64,000 bases of DNA from Colius striatus (GCF_028858725.1 NC_084771.1:11064915-11128914), one strand, 5' to 3'. Positions 33,820 to 46,045 are shown, counted from the stretch's first letter. Translations and numbers: made by a program. Notes: generated from the sequence alone by a model not told the origin.

Positions 33820-36500
33820 TCTGCTGGCTGGTGTTCCTCCCTGCTCTCCACCCCTTTTCCCTACAAACATCTTCTGTTCGTGTTCCTTTCTGCATGCGGG
33901 GGGAAATGCAAACCAGTTCCTCGCTGCAATAAATTTGGGTCTGTGAGTCAGCATAGGCTGCTGGTAGCTCCCTCCAGGGGCCCCTTAATTTTACTGTTGA
34001 TTAACCCTTGTTAAAAAAGACACTTGAAAAAAAACAATGCTGAGGGTTTATTACTCTTTACTGCCTTTTTGCTCCTGCCAGTGAGGAAGTTACACCGTTT
34101 TTTTTAAAGGGTTTTTTACAGAACCCATCTTGCTGGAGCAAACAAGTGCTTTGTAAGCCCAGCAGCTCCATGGGGACCAGTTATTTCTCCTAACACTGGC
34201 CACGGTCCTGCTGTTTGTCCCTGTCACAGCTATGAATGCCTGGCACCACTGTCCTGTGCTGGGCAAACCCAGAGCAGATGCAGTGCCATTCGCTTCAAGG
34301 TGACTCCTGTCCATGCGTCACTCCACAGCCAACGCAGCCTCTGCGCGTGCTCCCGGGAGCTCCTCCTAAGTGGTTTTCATGAGGGAGGTATCAGTGCAAA
34401 CATGCAGTCTGGAGACCATCAGGGTGAGGATAAAGCTTCCTGGCTTTCCAGGAGAACTATGCAGGCAGTGAGTATCAGTTCTGGCAATGATTGGCACTGT
34501 ATCCCAAAGGTGACGTGAAGGATCTATTCACAGCTTCCTACTGCTTCCCATGGGGAGTGTGATCAGGGCAGAAAGACCTTGACCAATGGAGAGGAGGCTG
34601 CAGAAAGCAGTGGACACTGGCCTCGGGATCACGCTGGGTCACACACCAAGCTCTGTGAGGCCTAACAGGGCTTTGATGGAAAATAGAAGAACCCCAGGCT
34701 GACAGATAATGTCTAAGGACTCTGCTCCTCCTGCTCTCTGAGCCAGCTGGAGCATGATGGCATGTTTCTGCTGCACAAATGGACCCCTATAATGGCTCCA
34801 TACTATCCTGGTTTCTTCAGTTTCTTTGGAGGACAGTTATGTTTAACTGTGTTCACCTTTGAAGAAGAGCTTTGAGGCAACAGGGTTCCTTCACACTCGT
34901 CTTTACTAGAACATCAATGCAGATCCAATGGAAGTGTTAATACTAAAGCCATTCCCTACTGTAATACATGTGTACAGACATTCCCACACAGAAGGGAATA
35001 ACTCATCTCAAAAGCATTATTTATGAAGAAAATATTTATTACAGATAGATCTTTAGGTTCAACATGTCTATTGAGATGTTATTACATGAGGAAGCCAGCA
35101 TTGGAGCCTGCCTGGTTTGGCCAGTTACACCTGATTAGATCAGTAAGGGGAATCAGTTCAGTCAGCTTGCAACAGGCAGAGCTACATGATGTGGTTTGCA
35201 GCAAGCAGTAAGTTTAAATCATCAGCCTCTGGCTTTGTTCCATCATTAATGGGATTGCTCTCTAACCAGTTGAAGGAGGAAAAAACTATCTGTTCAAATT
35301 GCAGCATGATTCAGCTGGTTTTTTTCATGCAAGTGGAAATAATGCATTTCTAAACCACAGCTAGAATACCTTAGATAGCAAATTGAACAGCAGTGAAGTG
35401 CCTTTGGGTGTTTTCCATCCATATTTCACACTTTAATTCCTGTCCTGGCTAATAAAAGTAACCAAAAACAAAAGCCTATGTTAGATTGGCTGGATTGCAA
35501 ATCCTTTCTCAAGTGCCTTTTGTTCCTGTTTGTATAGGTAGTAGCTAGGAGTATGTGGTGCCTGATATCACTGGTTTTAAGAGATGCATGCAATACATGA
35601 AGTTATGTGCATTAGCAATGAGTCTCTTCCTCATGCTTGCTATGGCCAACAAACTCACCAAAGCACTATTTCATTACACACAGAATGTACTTCATGTCTC
35701 TTCAAAACACGACAGAGACCCAAGGAAACTTTCTTATAAACAACCCTTGAAAAACATTCCTCATCCTTTTTGCATGAAGTTTTGTGTTCTGGAAGAACAA
35801 GACAGCCTCAACAGACCACAGCAACTTCAGCAGTGCAAAGCTGAAAGGGGGAGGTACATCATCATCTCAGGTGGGGGCATATCGAAGACAAGGAAGAACA
35901 AGGCTCTAACTGAAACATTGATTTTCCCCATCACAGGTTGTGAATCTTGCAGCCATGTGACCCTACAGAGGTCAAGGCTCTGCCAATTCCTGGTACCACT
36001 TTCCTGGCAAATGGAGAGATGGTGATGCTGCTGAGGTTATTATCTACCCTCAGGGTCCAGCAGCCAGGAAACAATTACAGCTGAGTGCAAAATGTCTGCT
36101 TTTGAGAGATGGGATATGACAATAAGAACATTTAAGGTTAGAAAAGGAAATCTTGGTATCTTAAGACCGAGGCTGCTTATGCAGTGTAGGGTTTAAAAAA
36201 ACAGGGCACAGAGAGGAATGCACTGGCCTGAATACTTGCTCTGGGCAGGCTCCCTTTGATACCATCACATGTGCAAAGACTTTGGTACTTTAGTCTGAAA
36301 TAGAACGGAAAATTGACAGCTGAGAAGGAAAAACACAGCTGCTCTGTTGAACAGGTCATGTCAGCTGGGGATGCTCTGGAGACAACGTGCTGGGAAGAAG
36401 ATCTGCAAGGGAGCAGCCAGTTGAGGAAACAAATAATATTTACATGCCCTGCCTGTGGCACTGGCAATAAAGCCTTCTTGCCAGTAAGAAATTCAGCCCA
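33820..36500. other. Intergenic between the divergent gene B and GATD3-family gene; no gene seen
   Basis: About 2.7 kb between two divergent transcription units, with no exon or repeat recognised. Open frames here, such as 35555-36025, show no domain. Distal regulatory elements for either gene could lie here but cannot be called by eye. Confidence 0.45.
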
Positions 36501-36505
36501 ACCCT

Positions 36506-36548
36506 CCTGGCCCCACCTGCTCCTGGAGGAGGGATCGCACTATAAAAG
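36506..36548 (+). promoter_or_regulatory. TATA promoter of the GATD3-family gene
   Basis: TATAAAAG at 36541 is preceded by a GGCCCCA...CTCCT..GAGGAGG block. Initiation would fall near 36570, leaving a 5' UTR of about 50 bases before the ATG at 36621. The layout closely matches the promoter proposed for gene A at 600-628. Confidence 0.6.
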
Positions 36549-36620
36549 CCTCCAGGCAGTGAACAGAGAGGCACAGGAATTTGAGGCTCTCCAGGGACAG
36601 CTCCTGCTCTGGCTGTGACC

Positions 36621-39385
36621 ATGGGGAAGAGAGTGGCTGTGGTGCTGGCTGGATGTGGGGTGTACGATGGTAGTGAGATCCACGAGGCTTCTGCTGTGCT
36701 GGTGCATCTCAGCAGGGAGGGGGCACAGGTAAGATGCACCCTGGCCACATTTTGAGCTCCTTTAACTCTGCTTTGCTTTTCATTCTCTCTCTTGCAGAAA
36801 GTACTTGTCTATAAGGAGCTTTGCAGCTTGCCAGACAGATCACAAGCTCCTCTTGGCTCCTAGAGTAATTACAAAGCCCAAGTGACTGGAGTCAAAGCAA
36901 ACAGTGGAGTGTAGGAGCTGCTGCAGTGAGCGGGGAGAACTCTCTGGTCCCTGCTTTGCTCTCACAGCTTTTGCTGGATGAGAGGATCGGCTTTGTGCTC
37001 TCTGTTGAGTGTACCCAAACTCTGAAACAAATTTCCATGAATGCATTCTCTATTCTTTTTTTTTGGCTTGCATCTGCTCTTTTCTGCTTTGGTATTTCTG
37101 TTTAAAGGACTATTGTTTTGGGTTGTTTGAAATTCATCTCTTTCTTTAAATCTTCCAAGATTAGAGTTGAAAATAGGCAACTTCTTGTGAGCTGAACTTG
37201 AATACAGATAAAAAAGGCAACCCTCAAGTACCCACCATTAGTCACAACAGCCACTCTGTGAGACTGGAAGCGGAGGGAGAGAAGCCTTTTTTAACATTAC
37301 CCCCAGCTCTGAGCCACCCACAAATCTGGATCAGAGCCAGAATTGGAACTGCTCAATGAAATAAAAAAGAACAGTACTGATATACATCACAGTAGTGATG
37401 TGCACCAGCCCACCCATTTCCAAAGCCTCCCAAGTGTCCATTCTCTGTTTGGCTTAAAGCTTAGACTTGTCCAAACTTTTTCTCCACTGTGTCTAATTTT
37501 TCCTCTTCTTCTCTTCTGGAGCTGCTGCAGCTTCTTCCCTCCTGCCCTGAATTGGCAGTACCATCCTCTCTCATCCCTTGATCAACAGGGACCTCTAGTG
37601 AAGGAAACTCAGGCGTAATTTCAAATCCCTCCTTTTATTTATTGGTTACGCTTGCCCGAGGAAACAAAGAATAGAACAGAACAGAATAGAATAGGAGTAG
37701 AGTAGAAGGATAAGAGAACTCTCCCCTTCCTCCTCAGGCAGAGGTTTATGCTCCTAATGTTGAGCAGATGCATGTGGTGGACCATGTGAAAGGACAGCCA
37801 ACTCAGGAGAAGCGCAACGTGCTGGTTGAAAGTGCCAGAATAGCCAGAGGCAACATCAAGGATCTCGCTACGTTGGATGTCAAGGAGCTGGATGCCCTAA
37901 TCATCCCAGGTAGGAGGGGGTGTGGGGTCTGCATGCCCAAGGTCTTGGGAACCGCTTAAATATGCCATAACTTGAATGACGTGGGGAGTCATGGGCTGGA
38001 GAGGAACTTGGCAAGAAGACAGAAGGCTGGAAGCAGAGCTTGGAAGGACAGATCTTCCATCTACAGTAGTATTGGTATGCTAGCTTGGACTTACATGAGA
38101 AGAGCACATAGCAATGCAGCAGCTTATCCCAAAAGCAGAGGGCAGACAACTGTTTACTGAATGTAAATCTATCTCCTCCCTCACCTACATGCCTACTTCC
38201 TTATCAGGAGGAGCTGGGACATAGAGGAGGGTGACTCAAAAGCAGGAAGCCTGGTCAGTCAGGCATTTTATCCTTAGTGGAAGTATGACCACATGACTTC
38301 AGTGGAAATGGACTAGGCCTGCAGGAAGGATTAAGAGACAAGTGAAAACTTGCCAGCATATTCCACCATAATTCAGAAGAGAGCTCATAGGTGAAACACA
38401 GTACCCAACACAACACTGATACCTCTCCAGTTCTGTATAGAAGCAAGAAAAGTGTTTTGAGACGTCTCATCTCCTGGCAGTCAGCTCACAAAGGTTCATA
38501 TGCTGTCATCCACCAAATCCATTTTAGCATTCTACCAAGTAATAACTGAAAAAACTACTGCCCTAGAGTACTAATCTGGTCTAATCTATTTCTGTTTTCT
38601 CAGGTGGTTTTGGAGTGGCTAAAAACCTGAGTACTTGGGCTACCCAAGGCAAGAACTGTGTCATCTCCAAAGAGGTGGAGGATGTTCTGAAGGCATTTCA
38701 TGCTGCCAAAAAGCCCATTGGCCTGTGTTGCATCTCCCCAGTGCTGGCAGCCAAAATCTTCCCAGGCTGTGAGCTGACTGTAGGTCACGACACAGAGTGT
38801 GAGAAGTAAGTAATCTTGGAGTGCTGATAGGGAAGGAACTATGATGGCTTGTGCTACACAGGGATAGGAGTAACGTCACTTGTAGGAAAGTGGCAAAAAC
38901 ACCCCAAACAAACCTAAATACCAAGTCTGGAGTGGGTAGAGTTTAGTAGTGGAACATCAAGGTCATTGGGCTTTACTTCTGCTTTTTAACTCACTGTAAT
39001 CTGGAGGTTCTCCTGGTTCTATAGTCCTGGAGAAACTCCTCTGGCAGGAAAAGATTTGGATCCTGTTGAGCAGGCTTTCTGTAGGGACTATCCATCTCTG
39101 CAATCAACAGACTTCTCATTCTAGGCCTTTGTCAAATCACTGTGTGTAATGACTGCTTCCCCACACAGGTTTATTGTCTTTTCCTCTTGCAGGTGGCCTT
39201 ATGCAAAGACTGCTGAGACCATGAAGGAATTGGGTTGCAAGCACATCAACAAACACGTCACTGAAACTCATGTGGATGCAAAGAACAAGCTGGTGACCAC
39301 CAGCGCCTTCATGTGCAATGCCCCCATCCACCAGATCCACGACGGCATTGGAAAAATGGTCAAAGAAGTGGTCAGCCTTGCCTGA
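36621..39385 (+). CDS. GATD3: GATD3/ES1-family protein (DJ-1/PfpI superfamily)
   Basis: Four exons, 36621-36728, 37738-37909, 38604-38805 and 39193-39385, give 224 aa that match the ES1/GATD3 family along their whole length. Family marks are [20 protein letters not shown] near the N-terminus, [20 protein letters not shown] in exon 2, the nucleophile elbow [14 protein letters not shown] at 131-144 (C135 and C136), and [15 protein letters not shown] in the last exon. The human protein is mitochondrial, about 268 aa, with a transit peptide. Here the ATG lies directly at the conserved core, 80 bases after a TATA box, and no presequence is encoded. The product may therefore be cytosolic, or an upstream exon was missed. 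In zebrafish an ES1 protein is known from cone mitochondria. The human GATD3 locus is on chromosome 21, away from CETN2, so this may be a paralogue and the symbol is given at family level. Confidence 0.9.
37668..37713 (+). repeat. Simple repeat, AGAATAGAACAG-like, in intron 1 of the GATD3-family gene
   Basis: Repeated GAATA, GAACA and GTAGA units run for about 45 bases, just upstream of the exon 2 acceptor at 37737. Confidence 0.7.
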
Positions 39386-39699
39386 ATGCCACGAAGGCAT
39401 AGAACCCATCTCCTCTGGAGGGCAGGCACTGACCCTAGGATAACATTCTTCCCCTTTTACATCACATCAGCAGGCAAACGGCCACTCAAAGGGAGTTCTT
39501 TCCCCCCAACAGACCACTGGTGGCTGCTGAGGAGGGAGAACTCCGGAGCAATGGAAGCAGAGTTGTGTTCTGCCAAGGACACATCACTTACCGACAGCAA
39601 ACTGGCAGCAACTGGGGTGTGGGCACGGATGGAGCTGGCAGGCAGAAGCTAGGCTTCCGTGAATTAGTGGCAAAGTGAAGGCACACAGCAAATTTACTG

Positions 39700-39705
39700 A
39701 ATAAA
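39700..39705 (+). terminator. Poly(A) signal of the GATD3-family gene
   Basis: AATAAA, 315 bases after the stop codon. Confidence 0.7.
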
Positions 39706-39719
39706 ACCTGAAGCTTTTT

Positions 39720-40960
39720 ACATTGGCTGCATTCTGCTTTCATTTTTTGCTTTTTCCTCTGGATTAGGATGTGCTTTTAGATACTGGTTGGCCAATGGGT
39801 GGGGAAAATGATACAGGACAAAGCCACCAGGAACAAGCCTCACTTGTTTTGCTAGGGTTTGTCAGAACCCAGACTTGGGCATGAATATGACACGGGTGAA
39901 AGCAAGATCAAACCACTGTTAGCACCCAGGCTGAAGGGGACGAAGTCAGCAGAAGGCTTGATGTGATAGCATGGAGTATTCTTAAAGCATCTTTCCATAT
40001 TGTTCCTAGGCAAAAAAGAGTCCAGGGAGAGGTCTAAGCATCCCAGAGAAAGTGCTGCAATCTCCAGTCCCTTCTAGTCTTTAGGAAAATCCTTAGAAAC
40101 AACCTGGACACACAATTCTGCATTGCAACAGGGTCAAAAAAGATAATCATTTAGCTGAAACCTGAATGGCAAGCTGTGAACTGACTGGGGGATTGCAAAG
40201 CCTGGCAAGCAGAAGGCACTAAAAATAACCCAGTATCACAGCAGTTCACATAACAGGCCAGGTATGGGTCTTGGAGGCCAGAGAGAACCATCTGTATAAT
40301 CTGACCACTCTGCAGTGATGCTGCAAAGAGGGATTCAAGCACATCTGGCAGTGAAAGCTGAGAGTAGTATGATGCAGCAATTCTACCCAGGTTTCTAATG
40401 AATGTGTAGCTTATCCAGTCACTCTGTTCTGTGTTACTTTTCCCCTCTGATTCTGTGATCGTATGATAAATCACTCTCATCTCATTGGCCACCTCCCATA
40501 ACCTTTTGCAAAGGTGTGAGGGCTTCCAAGACATAAAGAACCATCCAGTTTTGGGCAGTAGTTGCCAGGAAGAGGAGAGAAATATTTGCTGGCACAAGAA
40601 GTCCACTGTTACTTTGGTCTTTTGACAATTCCCTTTAGAGAACAGGGGTCAGTATCCCAACCACAGAGTAATGTCAGTCTGAATTAGCATTTGGTAAGGA
40701 TGGAAGCACAGATCTGTGGGAGGCCAGGCCTCAGAGCTGCCTGATTTTCTCCCATGCTGTTACTTCTGAAGGGGAATCCATAGTTTAAACGGTTTATTAC
40801 CTCACAGAAAGTAACTGTGCCCAAGCCCTTGACCTCTTGTCTTGTGTACACTTCAGGTACTTGGAAGAATTCACTATTTGAAAGCAGATCAGAGGGCACA
40901 CTGTACCAGCAGATTTGCCTGCATTTTTGTATACTTATTTCTACAACCCTGATGGCTTAA
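39720..40960. other. Intergenic between the convergent GATD3-family gene and CETN2; no gene seen
   Basis: No exon or recognisable repeat was found between the two 3' ends. Confidence 0.5.
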
Positions 40961-40970
40961 TATAAGATAC

Positions 40971-40976
40971 TTTATT
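40971..40976 (-). terminator. Candidate poly(A) signal of CETN2
   Basis: AATAAA on the minus strand, about 650 bases beyond the CETN2 stop. It is the first canonical hexamer noticed on that strand after the stop. Confidence 0.5.
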
Positions 40977-41627
40977 TTATATACAATCTTGTATTTGCAG
41001 CCTCTGAATATGCCTCCAAACAGACTGAGCTTTCAGCAGCAGCATTAGTAATCTTCCTCTTTTTTTGCAGTCCTCTTTAAATGTGTGAACAGCAGTAAGG
41101 TAAGTTGCAGCAGCTTGCTTAACTATTTTTTTTTTCAGTTTAAAGAACATACTAAAAGACGGGGAGGGGATAATCACCATAAGACAGAGTATAAAAAGCT
41201 GGTCCCTGAAAGTATGTCATACAGAGTTCACCACAAGTGGGGCCAAACCAAGATATTAAATCAAAAACTTCAACTGCTGGGAAATAGAGATTTACACTAT
41301 CTGCTTTGAGTCCTCTGTTTACCAAACATCATCTGACATATGGTTTTTAGTGAGAGGAGGATCTGAATACTGTCACTGAAAAACACGATTTGTGTAGTGG
41401 AAATAGAGTGTAAAGATCTTACCAGCAAAAACAAGCAACCATGTTGTGACATGTAAACAGAGAGCAGTTGGGAACTGTTCACAAACACAAGTTTAAGAGC
41501 ATTCACTTAGAAAAAAAAAATATTGACCTATATTTTCTGCTGTCTCAAAAGAAATATAAGACTGTAAAAAAAGTGAGGCACCTACCAAATGTATATACAC
41601 AAGTGCAAAAATAAATAACATTCTGTT

Positions 41628-44600
41628 TCAGTAAAGGCTGGTCTTCTTCATGATCCGCAGGAATTCTTGCTCGTTCACTTCCCCATCCCCATCTCTATCT
41701 GCTTCATCAATCATTTCCTGGAAGATATTTGTATTCAGAAATTAGATGCAGATTAGACTAGGATTGAAATTATTACAGTAATTCACAATGAGAACCACTT
41801 TATAGTAAATTGGATTGGAGGGGACAGTGTTAGATCTACTGTGCTACAAATTATTTACTAAACTAGTTAGTAACATGATTTTATATATATTTATAGAAAA
41901 ATCCACATGGGAAATGTTGTATGATAGGAACTCTGCTGGAAGAAACAAAAAGCTTAGGGCAGAATTGTTTCTTTTACATCACAGGAACTTGATAAAACTG
42001 TGATCCTGCTGATGCAATTTCAACAGCCACCTCTGACCTCAGAGCCCATTTCCCAATCCAAGGTGGCAGAAGCTGTGGCAGACTTCCTATTCTAATGGGC
42101 AAAGCATCACCTGGCCCCTTCTGTGTTCACAAACACAAAGGCAGAGAGCAAGTGTTTGTGTATGACAGGGTTTCATACCCCAGGAACACACCTGCAGCTC
42201 TTCATCCGTGAGATTTTCCCCCAGTTCTTTGGCAACACGTTTGAGGTTTTTGAAAGAGATTTTGCCAGTTTCATCATCATCAAAGAGTTTGAAAGCTTTG
42301 AGAATCTCCTCTTTGGAATCTTTTTCAGCCTTAAAGAAGTAAGCATGGGTTTAAGGAAAAAGAGTAGTGCTTATGTTGTAGGTAACACTCAAAACACAGT
42401 TATAAAAGACAAGCATTAGAGACCAAGAAGCTCTCTTAAGAGCAAGTTTCAAGCAGCCCAGCCAGCAGGAAGTGTATGTACAAAAGCTGAAGGCAGTGAC
42501 AGTGATGCTTCCTGAACCTCAGGCTTCCAGGCATATTTTTTTCCTTTTGTCACTAGCCAGATGTATTTGGGATTTCAGCACCAGTATCTTCCACTGTTAA
42601 ATATCTGCTTTCACTCAGCATTTGAAGGTTGTAAGATTTTTCAGACCAGAGATTCCACCTGTAACTATCTTAAAACCCAGGAAAAGAAAATACAGTGCAT
42701 TGCTGCCCAGACATCCATGTCACGTGTCAACACTCCCACCAGCTTCCTGTAGCCAGGGCTGGTTTCCATCTGCAATAAACACCTTGATTTCAGTTTTCAC
42801 AAACACACAGTTGATTGATGAAGAAACTTGTTAATGACATAATTATTTCAACATTACCTTCAAAAATCAGGTAGTCCCTGTGTTGCCATTCTAACTTCTA
42901 GATATTTTGTTGTTAAGATTAAAATAGTGACCTCAACTTCCACAAAAACCAAAAGGAGATGAAAAGTGCTCAGCCATTTGCAAACTGCTTTCACTTTGAC
43001 TTTTAAAATCCCCATACCATTCTCTGGGTCATCACTGCCAAGAAGTCATTGAAGCTGATTTTTCCTGTTCCTTCCTTATCGATATCTGATATCATTTTCT
43101 TGATCTCTTCTTTTTTAGGTTCAAAGCCTAGTGCTCTCATGGCCACCTGCAAGGACAAACTCAATTTATACACCATACAAAGCTATAAACAAAACAATGG
43201 TGAAGTTGAACTTTATGCCATATCATGTTAAAACATTCATTCTGTGTTTTAAGAAAAAATAGAAGGTAAGGGGCAGACTTGGAGCAATGTTTCTTCACAC
43301 ACAAGGGCATATCAAGATGTAGGAAACAGGAATGCAACTCTTCCTGTTCTGGAGTTGTCCTTCAGTTAAATCAGAAACTTCCTAAACACACTCTTACCCT
43401 TGCACCCACTAACCCCTGCTTAGAACCAGTATGAATTTGGAGCATCTAACAGAAGTACTTTCCCTGAGAAAATCCGGATTCCTGTGTGACCTGATCTAGG
43501 TGAACCTGCTTTAGCAGGGGTGTTTGACTAGATAATTTCTAAAGGTCCCTTCCAAACCCTACCATTCTGTGATTCTAAGTGATTCCATGAAAGAAGTTTC
43601 TATCATACTTGCAACTCCACTGAACTCCAGCCACCCAATCTCATGGCCCAAACACAGAAGGTGTTGAGCTCAGAGACCACATGGGACTTCAATCAGTTAA
43701 TTTTTCATTCTAGTGACAAAAAAAAAAATCTTTTCTTCAATGGGAAAACACAATTCAAATACTTATATACCTCCATAAGCACACTCATGTACTCCTAGAA
43801 GCAGCTTATCTGAGGATGCCTTCACTTGGGGACATGTGCAGGTACTCCTACACACTTCTTCCTCCTTTGATAAAGGGACAAGTGGCAAGTTTGAAATCAA
43901 GTCTCCTCCCTGCAGTCTTAATTAATTAAGATATACAGCTAGTATATACAAAGGGTATGTTCTGAAAGCAAAAGAAGTCCCAATTTCTTGACTATTATCC
44001 TTTCCAAACAACAGGGGTGGGGAGGGACAGAAAATGCTTTCCAGTAAATAAAAACATGACGACAAATTACATTGGTGTGTGCCACAGCTTGGAGAACCAA
44101 ATTTGCAAAGCATGCAATCCTCAACAACAGATAGGAGAGGGAAAAAAACCCTTCACATTTTTAATATGCACAACCTGTTCTTGATGTTTTACTAACAGAG
44201 AAGGAGATAGTATGGAAAACACAGACCTATCTATGTCTTTTGGCCAACCCAGCCCTAAGGAAACCTGATAACAGCTGTAAAGAGCTACAATGACAGAGAA
44301 AAATGTACCTGGTGACAAGAGAAGGGAGGACCTGGAATTTCTCTCTGCCTTTTTAAGGTCATTTAGGATTTTGTGCTTTATTACCTTAGTAGAACTGTAC
44401 TTTTTAGCACTAGGAACATTCTTACCTTTAGCTCTTTAACATCTATGTTCCCGGTTCCGTCTGTGTCAAACAGGTCGAAAGCCTCCCGGACCTCCTGCCT
44501 CTGCTCCTCAGTCAGCTCCAGCTTAGGACTCGCCTTCTTCCTCTGGCACGCGGCTCCTAGCGAGGGCTTCTTAAAGCTGGAGGCCTTGGCACAGCAACAC

Positions 44601-44824
44601 AAGAGCAAAGGAGGATCAGGCCGCGACGGACCGCTCCTGGAAGGCCGGGTGAGGCCCGTCGGGCCTCAGCCCCCAGCCCACACCGCGGCCGCTCCGGGCT
44701 GACCGGGGCCTCCCCCGCAGCCCCGTGACCGCGGCGCCGGGAAGCCAGAGGCAGCCGGAGGCCCGAGGCCGCCTCCCGCCGCCGGTGAGGGCGGTGTCAG
44801 GCCGGGACGCGCCGCACTCACCAT
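41628..44824 (-). CDS. CETN2: Centrin-2
   Basis: Five exons in transcript order: 44824-44822 (the ATG alone), 44584-44426, 43146-43018, 42329-42192 and 41717-41628. They give 172 aa, the same length as human CETN2. A variable basic N-terminus ([20 protein letters not shown]) precedes four EF-hands, with loops starting at D41, D77, D114 and D150. EF4 ([12 protein letters not shown]) and EF1 are textbook Ca2+ loops, and EF2 and EF3 are less acidic. The C-terminus is MKKTSLY as in the family. Centrin-2 acts at centrioles and basal bodies, in the XPC nucleotide-excision-repair complex and at nuclear pores (family knowledge). CETN1 is usually an intronless retrogene, while this gene has introns and lies beside NSDHL, which settles the identity. 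It shares a bidirectional promoter with NSDHL. Confidence 0.96.
43481..43575 (+). repeat. CR1 LINE 3' end in a CETN2 intron
   Basis: CR1 terminal segment in plus orientation, antisense to CETN2. It carries GTGACCTGATCTAGGTGAAC, the TTCTAAAGGTCCCTTCCAAA block and an ATTCTGTGATTCTA tail. Confidence 0.9.
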
Positions 44825-45260
44825 CCCGGTGGCCGGTGTTTTGCGGTGGCTTCAGTCCTGGCAGGGGCCGACGTTCAATGCTGCTCTTCCCCATTGGCTA
44901 ATGCTGCCACGCCGCTGCTGTGGCAACTACCCCTCCTATTGGGTGGAGCGCCGGGCGCGGGAGGCACTTAGGCGATAGCTATTGGCCAACACCTGTCCAG
45001 GGCGGGGCCAAGAGGTAACCGACCTGGGAGAAGGGACTCTCCTTCATCCGTCAATCCGATTGGCCAAAGGGAGGAAGCCGCAGGCCAATCAGCAAGCGGT
45101 ATGCGGCTAGCGCGATGCTCAGCCCAGGGCGCGCGGGAAGACAAGAGGCGGGAGGCGGTGGAGTGGGCGGGGCCTGTGGGAAGCTCCGCGCTGATTGGTG
45201 GGCGGGAGGGATGGGCGACCTGGAGCTGAGGGGCCGGGCCGGGCCGAGTCTGTGCGGTGA
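44825..45260. promoter_or_regulatory. Bidirectional CpG/CCAAT promoter of CETN2 and NSDHL
   Basis: This GC-rich, TATA-less stretch lies between the CETN2 ATG exon and the first probable NSDHL donor. It carries six CCAAT/ATTGG (NF-Y type) boxes, at 44893, 44938, 44981, 45059, 45085 and 45194, and GC boxes near 45001 and 45164. NF-Y commonly works with SREBP on sterol-synthesis genes, which fits NSDHL. No clear sterol response element was picked out by eye. The GC-rich island also extends left into CETN2 intron 1, to about 44590. Confidence 0.75.
45210..45256 (+). other. Possible non-coding first exon of NSDHL
   Basis: GC-rich sequence ends at a strong donor, TGCG|GTGAGT, with GT at 45257. It lies on the correct strand at the edge of the island, and the next probable exon starts at 46184. 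The start is approximate. Confidence 0.4.
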
Positions 45261-45459
45261 GTGGGCAGGGCCGGGCCCGGGGGCGGGGGGAGGAACAGAG
45301 CCTGCAGGGCCGTGAGGAGAGCTGCCGTGTGGGGTAGGTTGTGGGGACTGCGGAGCTGAGGGGTGGGCGTAGGGGCGGGTAAGGGAGGCTGTGAGGGAAC
45401 GTGAGGTAGGTTGTGGGGAGGGAGAGCGGGGCTGAGGGAGGCTTCGGGGATGTGAGGAG

Positions 45460-45702
45460 GGTTGAGTCCTGGGTAAGATTTAGACTGGAGCTGAGGAAGA
45501 ACTTTTTGCCTGAGAGAGTTGTCAGCCCCTGTGCCAGGCTGCCCAGGGAGCTGGGGGAGTGCCCAGCCCTGGAGGGATCCCAAAGCCATGGAGCTGAGGC
45601 GCTGAGGGCTGTGGGTCAGTGCTGGGCTGGGCAGGGTGAGGGGAGGGCTGGGACTGCAGCAGCTTAAAGAGCTTTTCCAACCAAAATGGTTCGGTGATAA
45701 TT
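45460..45702 (+). repeat. CR1 LINE fragment (plus), left arm of an inverted pair
   Basis: CR1 3' region with GTGCCAGGCTGCCCAGGGAG and GGGATCCCAAAGCCATGGAG, ending near AAATGGTTCGGTGAT. It lies in the NSDHL 5' intron. A closely related copy lies inverted at 45893-46045. Confidence 0.85.
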
Positions 45703-45892
45703 CTCTGCCCTGATGAACAAAACAAGCAGTACAAGAGTAACTGTAGTATCAAATAACTTTCTCAAAGGCATAATTTCAGTATCATAAAATGCTCCTGATA
45801 ACAAGGGCACCATTTATTTTACCTAGTATTAGCTTCATGCTCTTTCTTTAAGTCTGAATATTTACACTCCAAACAACAAGAAGACTCACCTC

Positions 45893-46045
45893 ACCCTGCC
45901 AAGCCCACCACTAACCCATGGCCCTCAGCATCTCAGCTCCATGGCTTTGCAATAGCTCCAGGGTTGAGGACTCTCCTACATCTCTGGGCAGCCTGGCACA
46001 GGGGCTGACAACACTCTCAGGGAAAAGGATCTTCCTAAATTAGCT
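45893..46045 (-). repeat. CR1 LINE fragment (minus), right arm of an inverted pair
   Basis: The reverse complement contains GTTGTCAGCCCCTGTGCCAG and GCAAAGCCATGGAGCTGAG, matching the preceding plus-strand CR1 over about 150 bases with moderate divergence. Confidence 0.8.

Noticed and set aside
45119-45589. 156-codon Pro/Leu-rich minus-strand frame
   Set aside because: It falls in the CpG island and an adjoining CR1 fragment and is antisense to the NSDHL leader. Its composition explains the open frame.
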